From: Rhizobium leguminosarum
Lineage (GTDB): Bacteria; Pseudomonadota; Alphaproteobacteria; Rhizobiales; Rhizobiaceae
DNA: 64,000 nucleotides
Assembly: GCF_002953715.1 (NCBI RefSeq)
Contig: NZ_CP025012.1
Location: 4,211,001 to 4,275,000 of the forward strand
Direction of reading: 5' to 3'
The notes beneath the pieces are model-generated. The model worked only from the letters and a program-made list of their open reading frames with translations. It was not told the origin of the DNA and ran no database searches. The position numbers and the translations under genes are program-made. The first letter of the stretch is position 1; every line of letters starts with the position of its first letter. Positions 1 through 7,605 of this stretch are shown piece by piece.

Positions 1-19
1 TCTCAAAAAGGGGAACGAC

Positions 20-817
20 ATGACTGCTCTTATGAAATTGCGCTACACCGCCACCGCTGCAATTGCCGTATTCGGCATCCTGGCGGGGGCCGCGCAGGCC
101 GACGAACTTGCCGATATCAAAGCCGCAGGCGAGATCAACATCGGCATCTTCTCCGATTTCCCGCCATTCTCTTCGGCAAGCGCCGATATGAGCATCAAGG
201 GCTATGACGTCGACGTCGCCCAGAAGATCGCCGACGGGCTCGGCGTGAAACTCAATCTCGTGAGCGTTACTGGCCAGAACAGGATCGCCTACCTGAACGA
301 CGACCGCGTCGACCTTCTGATGAGCGTCGGCTATTCGAAGGAGCGCGCCGAGGTTATCGATTATGCGGCCCCGTACGCCCCCTATTATATCGCCGTCATC
401 GGTCCGGCAGCACTGAAGGTGAGCGGTAAGGAAGACCTCGCCGACAAGACCGTTGCCGTCAATCGTGGGACGCTCGAAGACACGTCGCTGACGGCTGCCG
501 CCCCCGGATCGGCAGCGATCCAGCGTTTCGAGAACTACAATTCGGTCATCCAGGCCTTCATATCCGGCCAGACGCAGCTGATGGTGGTCGGCAACGATGT
601 CGGTGCACAGGTTCTGGCACGACAGGACGAGCTGAAGCCGGAGCAGAAGTTCCAGCTCCTCAGCTCCCCCTCGCACATCGCGCTCCGCAAAGGCGAGGAA
701 GGCCTGAAGAAGGCTGTCAATGACAGCGTCGCCGCAATGATCTCTGATGGTTCGCTCGACGCAAGCTCGAAGAGCTGGCTGAAAGCGCCGCTCAACCCTG
801 AAAACCTGAAGGACTGA
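20..817 (+). CDS. Amino acid ABC transporter, periplasmic binding protein (SBP family 3)
   Basis: Captures a polar amino acid-like solute in the periplasm for ABC import (HisJ/GlnH type), 265 aa. Residues 1-27 are a signal peptide with a basic start, a hydrophobic core and an AQA cleavage site. The mature part opens with a family-typical strand (EINIGIFSDFPPFS) and then GYDVDVAQKIADGLG; the second lobe lies near residues 110-200. The start is supported by a GGGGAA ribosome site at 10-15. Two permeases follow, but no ATPase belongs to this unit inside the window; one may lie upstream of base 1, or the ATPase at 10539 may serve both. The cyclodeaminase-type enzyme downstream hints at a cyclic or basic amino acid; the ligand is not readable from sequence. 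Confidence 0.88.
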   Translation: MTALMKLRYTATAAIAVFGILAGAAQADELADIKAAGEINIGIFSDFPPFSSASADMSIKGYDVDVAQKIADGLGVKLNLVSVTGQNRIAYLNDDRVDLLMSVGYSKERAEVIDYAAPYAPYYIAVIGPAALKVSGKEDLADKTVAVNRGTLEDTSLTAAAPGSAAIQRFENYNSVIQAFISGQTQLMVVGNDVGAQVLARQDELKPEQKFQLLSSPSHIALRKGEEGLKKAVNDSVAAMISDGSLDASSKSWLKAPLNPENLKD

Positions 818-840
818 CGAAGACGGCCTCCCACTCACCA

Positions 841-886
841 GAGCATGATGCCGAAAACTGCAAGCGATTGCGGTGGCATCATGCTC
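841..886. repeat. Dispersed palindromic repeat, GAGCATGATG type
   Basis: Perfect 12-base arms (841-852 and 875-886) read GAGCATGATGCC and its complement, around a 22-base centre. It sits in the 144-bp gap between the binding protein and the first permease. A related element lies at 12044-12095. Such palindromes are common between rhizobial genes. In this place the hairpin could lower permease expression relative to the binding protein, which is inference. Confidence 0.8.
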
Positions 887-961
887 CAATTCTTTGGTTG
901 AGAGGCGGATCGAGATTTCGGGCCGACCCGGCCCAGATCATCCGGCTCCAAAGGACAAGCG

Positions 962-1630
962 ATGAGATACAGCCTCGATTTCAATTGGCTTTGGGACGGA
1001 ATGGGAGCTCTGGCTTATGGCGCAGGCACGACGCTTGCACTGACGGCCTCCACATCGGTCCTCGGGATCGTTCTCAGCGTTCTCGGCGCGGCCGCGCGCC
1101 GGGGACCTTATCCATGGTTGCGCAAGGTCGTCGGCCTGTATGTGGAAATCATGCGCAATACGCCATTCCTGGTGCAGCTGTTCTTCATCTTCTTTGGCTT
1201 GCCTAGCCTCGGCATTCGCCTCGATCCGATCTCTGCCGCAGTCCTTGCCATGACCCTCAATATGGCGGCCTACACGATCGAGGTGGTCGGGGCCGGGCTC
1301 GATGCCATACCGAGAGGCCAGAAGGAGGCGGCGCAGGCACTCGGCCTGAGGCCCCGGCTGGTGTTCTTCAAAATCATCCTGCCGCAAGCGATCGCCATCA
1401 TTTTCCCGGCGCTGACGAGCCAGATCATCATCATGATGCTGGAATCGGCGGTGGTTTCGCAAATATCCGTCCGCGAGCTGGCGCAGGAGGCCGATCTGCT
1501 TCAGTCGCGCACCTTCCGCTCCTTCGAGACCTATCTGGTGGCAACGTTGATCTACCTTTCGATGTCCGCCGCACTTCGCCGGCTCCTTTTCGCCGGGAAA
1601 CGCCGTTTTCTGGGAGCCGGTCTGACATGA
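962..1630 (+). CDS. Amino acid ABC transporter permease (HisMQ type), first
   Basis: Inner-membrane permease of the polar amino acid family, 222 aa, with about five membrane helices. The N-terminal helix (residues 17-42) is followed by the family segment with MRNTPFLVQLFFIFFGLP near residues 62-79. The cytoplasmic coupling loop has the EAA pattern (AIPRGQKEAAQALG, residues 115-128) that docks on the ATPase. Its stop overlaps the next permease start by four bases (ATGA), so the two are translationally coupled and probably form a heterodimeric channel. It works with the binding protein at 20-817. Confidence 0.9.
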   Translation: MRYSLDFNWLWDGMGALAYGAGTTLALTASTSVLGIVLSVLGAAARRGPYPWLRKVVGLYVEIMRNTPFLVQLFFIFFGLPSLGIRLDPISAAVLAMTLNMAAYTIEVVGAGLDAIPRGQKEAAQALGLRPRLVFFKIILPQAIAIIFPALTSQIIIMMLESAVVSQISVRELAQEADLLQSRTFRSFETYLVATLIYLSMSAALRRLLFAGKRRFLGAGLT

Positions 1631-2274
1631 TTGAGTTCACCTTCTGGGACATTCTGCGCAATCTTGTCTTCGCGACACGCTGGACCCTGCTGCTTTCGCT
1701 CGCAGCCTTTGCCGGCGGCGCCATCGTTGGCCTGGCGATCCTGTCTGCACGGATATCGAAAACGCGCTGGCCGCGCAGCTTCGCGTCCGGCTACATTGCC
1801 CTGTTTCAGGGAACGCCGCTGCTCATGCAGCTGTTTCTGATGTTCTTCGGCCTGCCGATGCTCGGCTTTCGGATCGAGTCATGGACCGCCGCCGTCTGCG
1901 GTCTGACGTTCTACGCCAGCGCTTATCTTGCCGAAATCTGGCGGAGCGGCGTCGAGGCGGTGCCGCGCGGGCAATGGGACGCCGCAGCCAGCCTGGGCTT
2001 GCATCGTCTCCTCGAACTTCGCCTTGTCATCCTGCCGCAGGCTTTCCGGATCACGCGCGCGCCGACTGTCGGGTTCTTGGTCCAGTTGATCAAGAGCACC
2101 GCACTGGCCTCGATCCTCGGCTTCGAAGAACTATTGAAAACCGCGAACGCCATCAACAACGCGACCTTCGAACCTTTCAAGGTCTACGGTCTCGTCGCGG
2201 TGATCTTCTTCGCCCTGTGCTATCCGCTTACGCAATACGCCAGAATTCTGGAGAAGAAAGCGGCGTTTGGCTGA
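1627..2274 (+). CDS. Amino acid ABC transporter permease (HisMQ type), second
   Basis: Partner permease of the same importer, 215 aa. It shows the family's FQGTPLLMQLFLMFFGLP helix near residues 59-76 and an EAA loop (AVPRGQWDAAASLG) near residues 112-125. The start ATG lies inside the stop of the preceding permease (ATGA at 1627-1630). The 141 bp that follow up to the cyclodeaminase gene hold no gene or terminator I can see, so read-through into that gene is plausible. Confidence 0.9.
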   Translation: MIEFTFWDILRNLVFATRWTLLLSLAAFAGGAIVGLAILSARISKTRWPRSFASGYIALFQGTPLLMQLFLMFFGLPMLGFRIESWTAAVCGLTFYASAYLAEIWRSGVEAVPRGQWDAAASLGLHRLLELRLVILPQAFRITRAPTVGFLVQLIKSTALASILGFEELLKTANAINNATFEPFKVYGLVAVIFFALCYPLTQYARILEKKAAFG

Positions 2275-2415
2275 GCGGTGCCGAGTTGCTCCGCATTCCC
2301 TCGCAACGGAGCGTCGAAAGGGCCGATGCCGGTTGAAAAGCCGGTGCGCCGCGCAGCGGCGACGCGGCTCTCGTTCAATCACACAGCAGTCAGAACTTCC
2401 TGAGAGATCGCTTCA

Positions 2416-3387
2416 ATGACCGACACACAAATCCGTATTCTCGATGCCCGGACAACGGGCGATTTCCTGCCGTTCGGCGCGCTGGTCGCGACCCTGCGGC
2501 AAGCATTTGCCGAAGGCTGTGTTGTGCCGGTACGGCATCACCACACGATGTCCAATCGCGGCGAGCCGGATGCGACGCTGCTTCTGATGCCGGCCTGGCA
2601 TGAAACGCACCGGTCGGAGCGCTACCTTGGCATCAAGATCGTCACCGTCTTTCCCGGCAACACGGTACGCGGCATTCCCGGTTTGACCTCGACTTACATG
2701 CTCTATGATGGCCGGACCGGGATGCAGCTTGCGCTCCTTGACGGAAACACGATCACGACGCGCCGCACCGTAGCGGCATCGGCCCTTGCTGCGGACTATC
2801 TTGCCCGACAGGACGCCCGCCGTCTGCTGGTGATCGGCGCAGGCCGCGTCGCGAGCCTCATACCCGATGCCTACCGCGCCGTCCGGCCGATCGCGCATGT
2901 CGATATCTGGGATATCGATCCGGCCAGTGCGGAACGGCTGGCGCAGAGCCTCCGGCAACAGGGGCTCCAGGCCGCTGCCGTCCCGGATCTGGAAGCCGCG
3001 GCGCGGCAAGCCGATATCGTCAGCGCGGCGACGTTGGCGACAGCACCGCTTATCCGGGGCGAATGGCTGCGGCCGGGCACCCATGTCGATCTGATCGGCG
3101 GCTTCACCCCGGCGATGCGCGAGGCGGATGACGAGACGCTTCGGCGCTCCTCGGTCTATATCGACACTCACGAAGCCCTTCACGAAGCGGGCGATCTGGT
3201 TCAGCCGATCAGAGCCGGCGTCATTGCTGCAGATGCGGTGCGCGCGACACTCGACGAGCTGTGCCGCCGGGATGTTCCAGCGCGGACGTCCAACGACGAG
3301 ATCACTCTCTACAAGGCAGTCGGAACGGCGTTGGCCGATCTTGCCGCCGCGACGATGGTGTATGAAGCCGCTTTGATCGCCGGCTGA
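2416..3387 (+). CDS. Ornithine cyclodeaminase / ketimine reductase family protein
   Basis: NAD(P)-dependent enzyme of the OCD/mu-crystallin family, 323 aa, which is normal length. The family includes ornithine cyclodeaminases, delta1-pyrroline-2-carboxylate (ketimine) reductases and alanine dehydrogenases. The dinucleotide-binding turn is GAGRVASL near residues 140-147, the form I associate with ketimine reductases rather than the GAGxQA of true cyclodeaminases. The conserved DLIGGFTPAMREADDE segment (about residues 224-239) and a C-terminal ITLYKAVGTALADLAAA helix are present. It follows an amino acid importer, so it probably acts on the imported compound. The last ~190 bp recur, diverged, at 12466-12656. 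The exact reaction is uncertain. Confidence 0.82.
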   Translation: MTDTQIRILDARTTGDFLPFGALVATLRQAFAEGCVVPVRHHHTMSNRGEPDATLLLMPAWHETHRSERYLGIKIVTVFPGNTVRGIPGLTSTYMLYDGRTGMQLALLDGNTITTRRTVAASALAADYLARQDARRLLVIGAGRVASLIPDAYRAVRPIAHVDIWDIDPASAERLAQSLRQQGLQAAAVPDLEAAARQADIVSAATLATAPLIRGEWLRPGTHVDLIGGFTPAMREADDETLRRSSVYIDTHEALHEAGDLVQPIRAGVIAADAVRATLDELCRRDVPARTSNDEITLYKAVGTALADLAAATMVYEAALIAG

Positions 3388-3458
3388 CGTCTTCTGGTCC
3401 GGGCGATGCCCAGCGAAAAGAAGATGGCTGATCGAGGCATCGAGGACTTTGACTCGAA

Positions 3459-3480
3459 CAAAAAGCCTCTGACTGAGGCT
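3459..3480 (-). terminator. Rho-independent terminator of the GntR gene
   Basis: Read on the minus strand, AGCCTC and GAGGCT form a 6-bp stem with a 5-base loop followed directly by TTTTT. It lies 40 bp past the stop of the minus-strand GntR gene at 3520-4203 and separates it from the converging cyclodeaminase gene. Confidence 0.7.
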
Positions 3481-3519
3481 CCATCATCGCTTCACCGGCC
3501 CCTACGGTCCACTCGATCG

Positions 3520-4203
3520 CTAGAGGTCAGCGACGTGTAGATGCATTCGCGTAAATGCGATTAAGCTTTCGATGTGATGGGCGACAGCTCGGCGAGTTTC
3601 CTCGACATCGCCTCGGTCGATCGCCTCGATAATAACGAGGTGTTCCGTGGAGTCCGGCTTCAGGCGATCTTTCAGGCGGTCGATTTCGAAGAGACGGGTG
3701 GTCGCCCGGAGCTCCCGCAATACCTTGGCCATTACCGCGTTGCCGCAATGATCGATGATCATATTGTGGAGATTGTCATCCGAGAACCAGTGCGCGTCTG
3801 TGTGATACGCCGTCGCGTCCAGAAGGTCGTGGATTTCTTGCCGGACGCTCATCAAAAGTCGTCGCGGAATAGCGTTGATCGACAGTACTGCTGCGTCAGG
3901 TTCGATCAACAACCTCAGTTTCAAGCTTTGAAGATACTCGCCGACATCCACCTGTCGCACGACGTAGTTTCGGCCGTCGCCCTTGCGAACCAGGCCTTCG
4001 CCCTCCAACCTCTGCAACGCTTCCCGCAGCGGCGTCCTTGAAATCCCGAGTGTCTCGGCAAGCCTTGCCTCAACGATGACATGCCCGCCTTTCAGCCGGC
4101 GATGCCGGATCATGTCGGACACGGCCTTGTAGGTCAGTGATGCAAGATTATGCTGCCCTTTCTCGGCAATTTTCCGACCCGGGGCCTCTAAGGCGTCTGT
4201 CAC
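3520..4203 (-). CDS. GntR family regulator, FCD subfamily (first)
   Basis: DNA-binding regulator, 227 aa. A winged helix-turn-helix occupies roughly residues 20-85, with the GntR recognition pattern LAETLGISRTPLREALQRLE. An FCD all-helical ligand domain follows (about 95-220) with the metal/ligand residues D-x3-H in DDNLHNM and the late helix AVAHHIESL. FCD proteins sense organic or amino acids and usually repress the nearby catabolic operon. The start is GTG at 4203. It is divergent from a second FCD regulator 112 bp away and converges on the cyclodeaminase gene, so it may control the first transport unit; this is inference. Confidence 0.88.
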   Translation of the reverse strand: MTDALEAPGRKIAEKGQHNLASLTYKAVSDMIRHRRLKGGHVIVEARLAETLGISRTPLREALQRLEGEGLVRKGDGRNYVVRQVDVGEYLQSLKLRLLIEPDAAVLSINAIPRRLLMSVRQEIHDLLDATAYHTDAHWFSDDNLHNMIIDHCGNAVMAKVLRELRATTRLFEIDRLKDRLKPDSTEHLVIIEAIDRGDVEETRRAVAHHIESLIAFTRMHLHVADL

Positions 4204-4315
4204 CGTTTGCCATTTCCTTGTTCTTTAAGGCGTTGGCCGCTCGACGCGGCACCGCGCTTTCCTTACGCGATCACTTGTTACATATGATAGCCGATTTGGA
4301 AAAGGACTGGAACGA

Positions 4316-4969
4316 GTGCAGATGGACGATGGTCTGAATGAAGTTGGCGACTCCAGCCTTGCTGACGAAACCTACCGTTCCCTGCTGGCCGATATTCTAT
4401 CAGCCAGGCTCGCGGGGGGATCGGTCGTCCAGCAACGCCGCCTGGCGACGAAACATGCCGTTTCGCGTTCTCCCATGCGCCACGCGCTGGGACGTCTCGA
4501 AGGAGAGGGACTACTTGTCAGAAACGAAAAAGGCGTTCTCTCGGTCAGGGTCATCAGTCTCAAGGACTACCTTGACAGCCTCACCATGAGGATGCTGCTC
4601 GAACCAACTGCGGCCGCGCTCGCCAGTCCCCACGTTTCGCGACTTGAACTGGACCATTTGACAAGGATGCTTGACGAGATCGAGGCCGACCCCGAACCTG
4701 ACCCGGAGGTGGTCTGGGCGTTTGACGATGCGCTTCACAACTATATCGCAAGCGAGAGCCGCAACCCCTTTATGGCAACCACTATCGGGGAGATGCGACG
4801 CTACACAACGATCTTCGAGCGACAGCTGCCTGTCGTACGCGCGAAGCCGGGCGTGCGAGAACATCGAGCGATCCTGCTTGCCTTAGCCGCCAACGATGCC
4901 GAGGCGGCTCGCCGAGCCATGACCGATCATCTCGAAGTCGTCCGTCAGGGCGTCCTTGCGAACTACTGA
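4316..4969 (+). CDS. GntR family regulator, FCD subfamily (second)
   Basis: Second FCD-type regulator, 217 aa with GTG start at 4316; ATG at 4322 is an equally good start. The helix-turn-helix is near residues 30-75 (LATKHAVSRSPMRHALGRLEGEG), and the FCD domain follows with FDDALHNYI and the late MTDHLEVV helix. It resembles the divergent neighbour in layout but the sequences differ throughout, so this is no recent duplication. It stands in the same direction as, and 115 bp before, the second transport/oxidation operon, and is the likely local regulator of that operon. The effector is unknown. Confidence 0.87.
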   Translation: MQMDDGLNEVGDSSLADETYRSLLADILSARLAGGSVVQQRRLATKHAVSRSPMRHALGRLEGEGLLVRNEKGVLSVRVISLKDYLDSLTMRMLLEPTAAALASPHVSRLELDHLTRMLDEIEADPEPDPEVVWAFDDALHNYIASESRNPFMATTIGEMRRYTTIFERQLPVVRAKPGVREHRAILLALAANDAEAARRAMTDHLEVVRQGVLANY

Positions 4970-5084
4970 ATCGATCAATTGAGAATGCACTTGCATCTAC
5001 GGGGAACTTTTGTATAAAAATGGGATCCCACTTGAATGCATTATCGGGATCCAACGATAAAGAACCGAACTCCAGAGGCTCTCC
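4970..5084 (+). promoter_or_regulatory. Control region of the second catabolic operon, with repeated GGGATCC sites
   Basis: This 115-bp gap carries several symmetric sites: ATGCA-CT-TGCAT (4985-4996), the perfect palindrome TGGGATCCCA (5021-5030), and a second GGGATCC at 5046-5052, spaced 24 bases from the first. FCD-GntR dimers bind short palindromes, so these are candidate operators for one or both regulators beside them. The assignment is inference from position and symmetry. Confidence 0.4.
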
Positions 5085-5921
5085 ATGCTCCGTTCACACT
5101 TCTCTCGCAGCGTTCTTGCCGCGTCCTTCCTGTCGGTCACAGCGTCTTTTGCCTTCGCTCAATCCTGCGAACCCAAAGTCGCGGCAGGCGAGTTGATCAA
5201 GCCCGGCACGCTCGTCATGTCGACCAATCCAACGCTTCCGCCGCTCCAGTTCATCGACTCCACGGGCGATCTGAAGGGCATGCGCATCGACCTCGGCAAA
5301 GAGATCGCCAAGCGCCTTTGCCTTGAACCCGAATATGTCCGCATCGAATTCTCCGCGATGGTTCCGGGTCTGCAGGCTGGCCGTTGGGACATGATCAATA
5401 CGGGCATTTTCTTCACCGAGGAACGCGCCAAGATCATGCAGATGATCCCCTATGAAGATCAGGCCATCAGCGTCTCCGTGGCACCAGATTCGAAGAAAAA
5501 CGTCGCCGCAAAAGATGATCTGGCCGGCATGACGATCGGTGTCGAAATCGGTGGTTTCGAGGAAACAAAGACACGCCTTCTCGACAAGGAGCTGCGTGAC
5601 GCGGGCAAAGAAGGCCTGACCATCCAGACGTTCGATAATTTCGCCCTCGCCTACCAGGCTCTGCGGGCAGGCCAGGTGCAGGGTGTCGTGTCGATCGACG
5701 CCGTCGCCAAGGAGTACGATTCTCGCGGGGACTTCAAACGGGCAATCAGCGGCCTCTACCCCGCTCCGGTTTCTGTCGCATTCAAAAGCCCGGCTTTGGC
5801 TGATGCCGTGTCTGCGACGTTGAAAGACATGAAGGCGGATGGGTCTCTGAAGGCGCTCTTTGACAAATACGGTCTGCCGATGGTCGCGGGTGACTATTCG
5901 GTCAAGGGCCCCGGTCGCTGA
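5085..5921 (+). CDS. Amino acid ABC transporter, periplasmic binding protein (second unit)
   Basis: SBP family 3 protein, 278 aa, with a signal peptide over residues 1-25 (AFA cleavage before QSCEP). The mature domain shows the amino-acid-binder features LVMSTNPTLPPLQFID and MRIDLGKEIAKRLCLE in lobe 1, and the lobe-2 strand MTIGVEIGGFEETKTRLL. Start ATG is preceded by a weak purine run (CCAGAGG). It heads a plus-strand unit with a single permease, a DapA-like enzyme, a fused FAD oxidoreductase and an ATPase, so the ligand is presumably the substrate of those enzymes. It is only distantly similar to the binding protein at 20-817. Confidence 0.88.
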   Translation: MLRSHFSRSVLAASFLSVTASFAFAQSCEPKVAAGELIKPGTLVMSTNPTLPPLQFIDSTGDLKGMRIDLGKEIAKRLCLEPEYVRIEFSAMVPGLQAGRWDMINTGIFFTEERAKIMQMIPYEDQAISVSVAPDSKKNVAAKDDLAGMTIGVEIGGFEETKTRLLDKELRDAGKEGLTIQTFDNFALAYQALRAGQVQGVVSIDAVAKEYDSRGDFKRAISGLYPAPVSVAFKSPALADAVSATLKDMKADGSLKALFDKYGLPMVAGDYSVKGPGR

Positions 5922-5998
5922 ACTGATTTCAAAGATCGTTTAGAGATGAGGCGGGGCGCGACCACGTCGCGCCAAACCTCTTGCAGAAAGTCGTCTTC

Positions 5999-6691
5999 AT
6001 GTCGCTTTGGAACTGGTCTGGCTTTTTCGGTTATCTGTTCAACCCCTTTATACTTGGCGGGGTGTTCACGACCGTTTGGCTCACCGTCGTCTCGTTGGTT
6101 GCGGGGCTAATTCTTGGTTTTGCCCTTGCATTGATGCGGCGATCGTCGCGGCGGGTGCCATACTACATTGCCAAGGCGTATATCTGGCTTTTCCGCGGCA
6201 CGCCGCTTCTTGTACAGTTGATTGCGATCTACACCGCGCTTCCACTGTTCGGCATCAAGTTCACCGTCATAGAGGCGGCGTTGCTCGGATTGGCTCTCAA
6301 CGAGGCGGCTTATCTCGCGGAGATCATTCGTGCCGGTATCGAAGCCGTGCCGGAAGGCCAGACCAGGGCAGCGCGCGCGCTCGGCATGACGGAGCGCCAG
6401 ATCATGCGCTACATCGTGATGCCGCAAGCCTTCAAAGTTATCGTTCCGCCTCTCGGCAATTCGGTGAACGGTCTCTTGAAAACGACCTCTGTCACCTCCG
6501 TCATCTCGGTCGAAGAACTCCTTCGCCGGACCCAGGTTCTCATCCAGGAGCGGTTCATGGTGCTCGAACTGTTTGCTGTCGCGGCGATCTATTACCTCCT
6601 CCTCACAACACTCTGGGACTTCTTCCAGAGCCATATCGAAAAGCGTCTCGGTCAAGCCGGATCTCGGCTTTCCATTAACGAGAAGCGCTAG
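5999..6691 (+). CDS. Amino acid ABC transporter permease (second unit)
   Basis: HisMQ-type permease, 230 aa from ATG 5999; a TTG at 5981 would add six residues, but family members usually open like MSLWNWSGFF. The FRGTPLLVQL helix and the EAA loop (AVPEGQTRAARALG, about residues 115-128) are intact. The unit has only one permease, so the channel is either a homodimer or shared with another permease. The ATPase of the unit is encoded four kilobases downstream at 10539. Gap to the next gene is 15 bp, consistent with one transcript. Confidence 0.88.
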   Translation: MSLWNWSGFFGYLFNPFILGGVFTTVWLTVVSLVAGLILGFALALMRRSSRRVPYYIAKAYIWLFRGTPLLVQLIAIYTALPLFGIKFTVIEAALLGLALNEAAYLAEIIRAGIEAVPEGQTRAARALGMTERQIMRYIVMPQAFKVIVPPLGNSVNGLLKTTSVTSVISVEELLRRTQVLIQERFMVLELFAVAAIYYLLLTTLWDFFQSHIEKRLGQAGSRLSINEKR

Positions 6692-6706
6692 AACCAGGAT
6701 TTTCAA

Positions 6707-7597
6707 ATGCAGAAGACGTTCCGCGGTGTCTACACCGTGATGATTACTCCCTTGGATCCCAGCGGCGCGGTCGATCTGAAGGGGCTGGCTGCCTTTACCG
6801 ACTGGCAGGTCAAGGAAGGTATCCATGGCCTGATCCCTCTTGGATCGACGGGTGAGTTTCTATCGCTCAGCGAGGAAGAGCGCGATAGTGTGGCGAGGAC
6901 CGTCATCGAAACTGTCGCGGGACGGGTGCCTGTTCTGATCGGCACGGGAGCGGAAGATACGCGGGAGTCCATTCGCCTTAGCGTCAAGGCCGAGGCAATG
7001 GGAGCTGACGGTGTCATGATCATTCCGCCGTTCTATTCCACCCCAACGGATGACGAACTCGTTCACCACTACAAGAGCATTGCGTCTGCCGTGGCCATCC
7101 CGATTATGGTCTACAACAATCCCGCGACCGCAAACGTCGACCTGACGCCGGAGCTGGTCAAGCGCATCGCCGAAATCGACGGCTGCGACTATATCAAGGA
7201 GTCCACCCTCGAAGTGACGCGCGTGCGCGATATCATCCGGCTGGCTGGCGACGATATGACTGTGTTCGGGGGTATTCTCGGGTTCGAGTCTTTCGTTATG
7301 GGTGCGCAGGGCTGGGTGGCAGTGGCTTCAAATGTTGCGCCAGGACCGATGGCGCGGATCTTCGAACTTGTCGCAAATGAGAAAAAGTTCGATGAGGCAA
7401 GAGAGCTCTACCTCAAATGGCTGCCCGTCATTCAGGCGGTCGGGGGCCAGGCCTATGTCGCAGGAACGAAGTCACTGCTGACCCACATGGGATTTGGCGC
7501 AGGCCTGCCGCGTCCGCCGCGCCTGCCGTTGCCGCCCGCGCAGGATGCCGCCATGAAGAAGCTGGTGGCCGATTTCGGTCTGACGTTCGGCGCCTGA
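6707..7597 (+). CDS. Dihydrodipicolinate synthase (DapA) family lyase/deaminase
   Basis: Class I aldolase-fold enzyme of the DapA/NAL superfamily, 296 aa. The Schiff-base lysine is K164 (YIKEST), the proton-relay tyrosine is Y136 (MVYNNP), and the carboxylate-binding loop is LGSTGE at residues 45-50. The superfamily covers dihydrodipicolinate synthase, N-acetylneuraminate lyase and 1-pyrroline-4-hydroxy-2-carboxylate deaminase. Standing between an amino acid permease and an HcnABC-like dehydrogenase it is unlikely to be the biosynthetic DapA. By context the deaminase of D-hydroxyproline breakdown is the closest known precedent; that is inference. It ends 8 bp before the fused oxidoreductase start. 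Confidence 0.82.
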   Translation: MQKTFRGVYTVMITPLDPSGAVDLKGLAAFTDWQVKEGIHGLIPLGSTGEFLSLSEEERDSVARTVIETVAGRVPVLIGTGAEDTRESIRLSVKAEAMGADGVMIIPPFYSTPTDDELVHHYKSIASAVAIPIMVYNNPATANVDLTPELVKRIAEIDGCDYIKESTLEVTRVRDIIRLAGDDMTVFGGILGFESFVMGAQGWVAVASNVAPGPMARIFELVANEKKFDEARELYLKWLPVIQAVGGQAYVAGTKSLLTHMGFGAGLPRPPRLPLPPAQDAAMKKLVADFGLTFGA

Positions 7598-7605
7598 GGA
7601 ATTCC

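Noticed and set aside
841..886. Palindromes considered as rho-independent terminators or CRISPR units
   Set aside because: No T-run follows, and copies are dispersed singly without regular spacers.
7417..7605. Upstream extension of the fused oxidoreductase
   Set aside because: It overlaps the end of the DapA-like gene in another frame and has low-complexity Ala/Arg content; ATG 7606 starts right after that gene.
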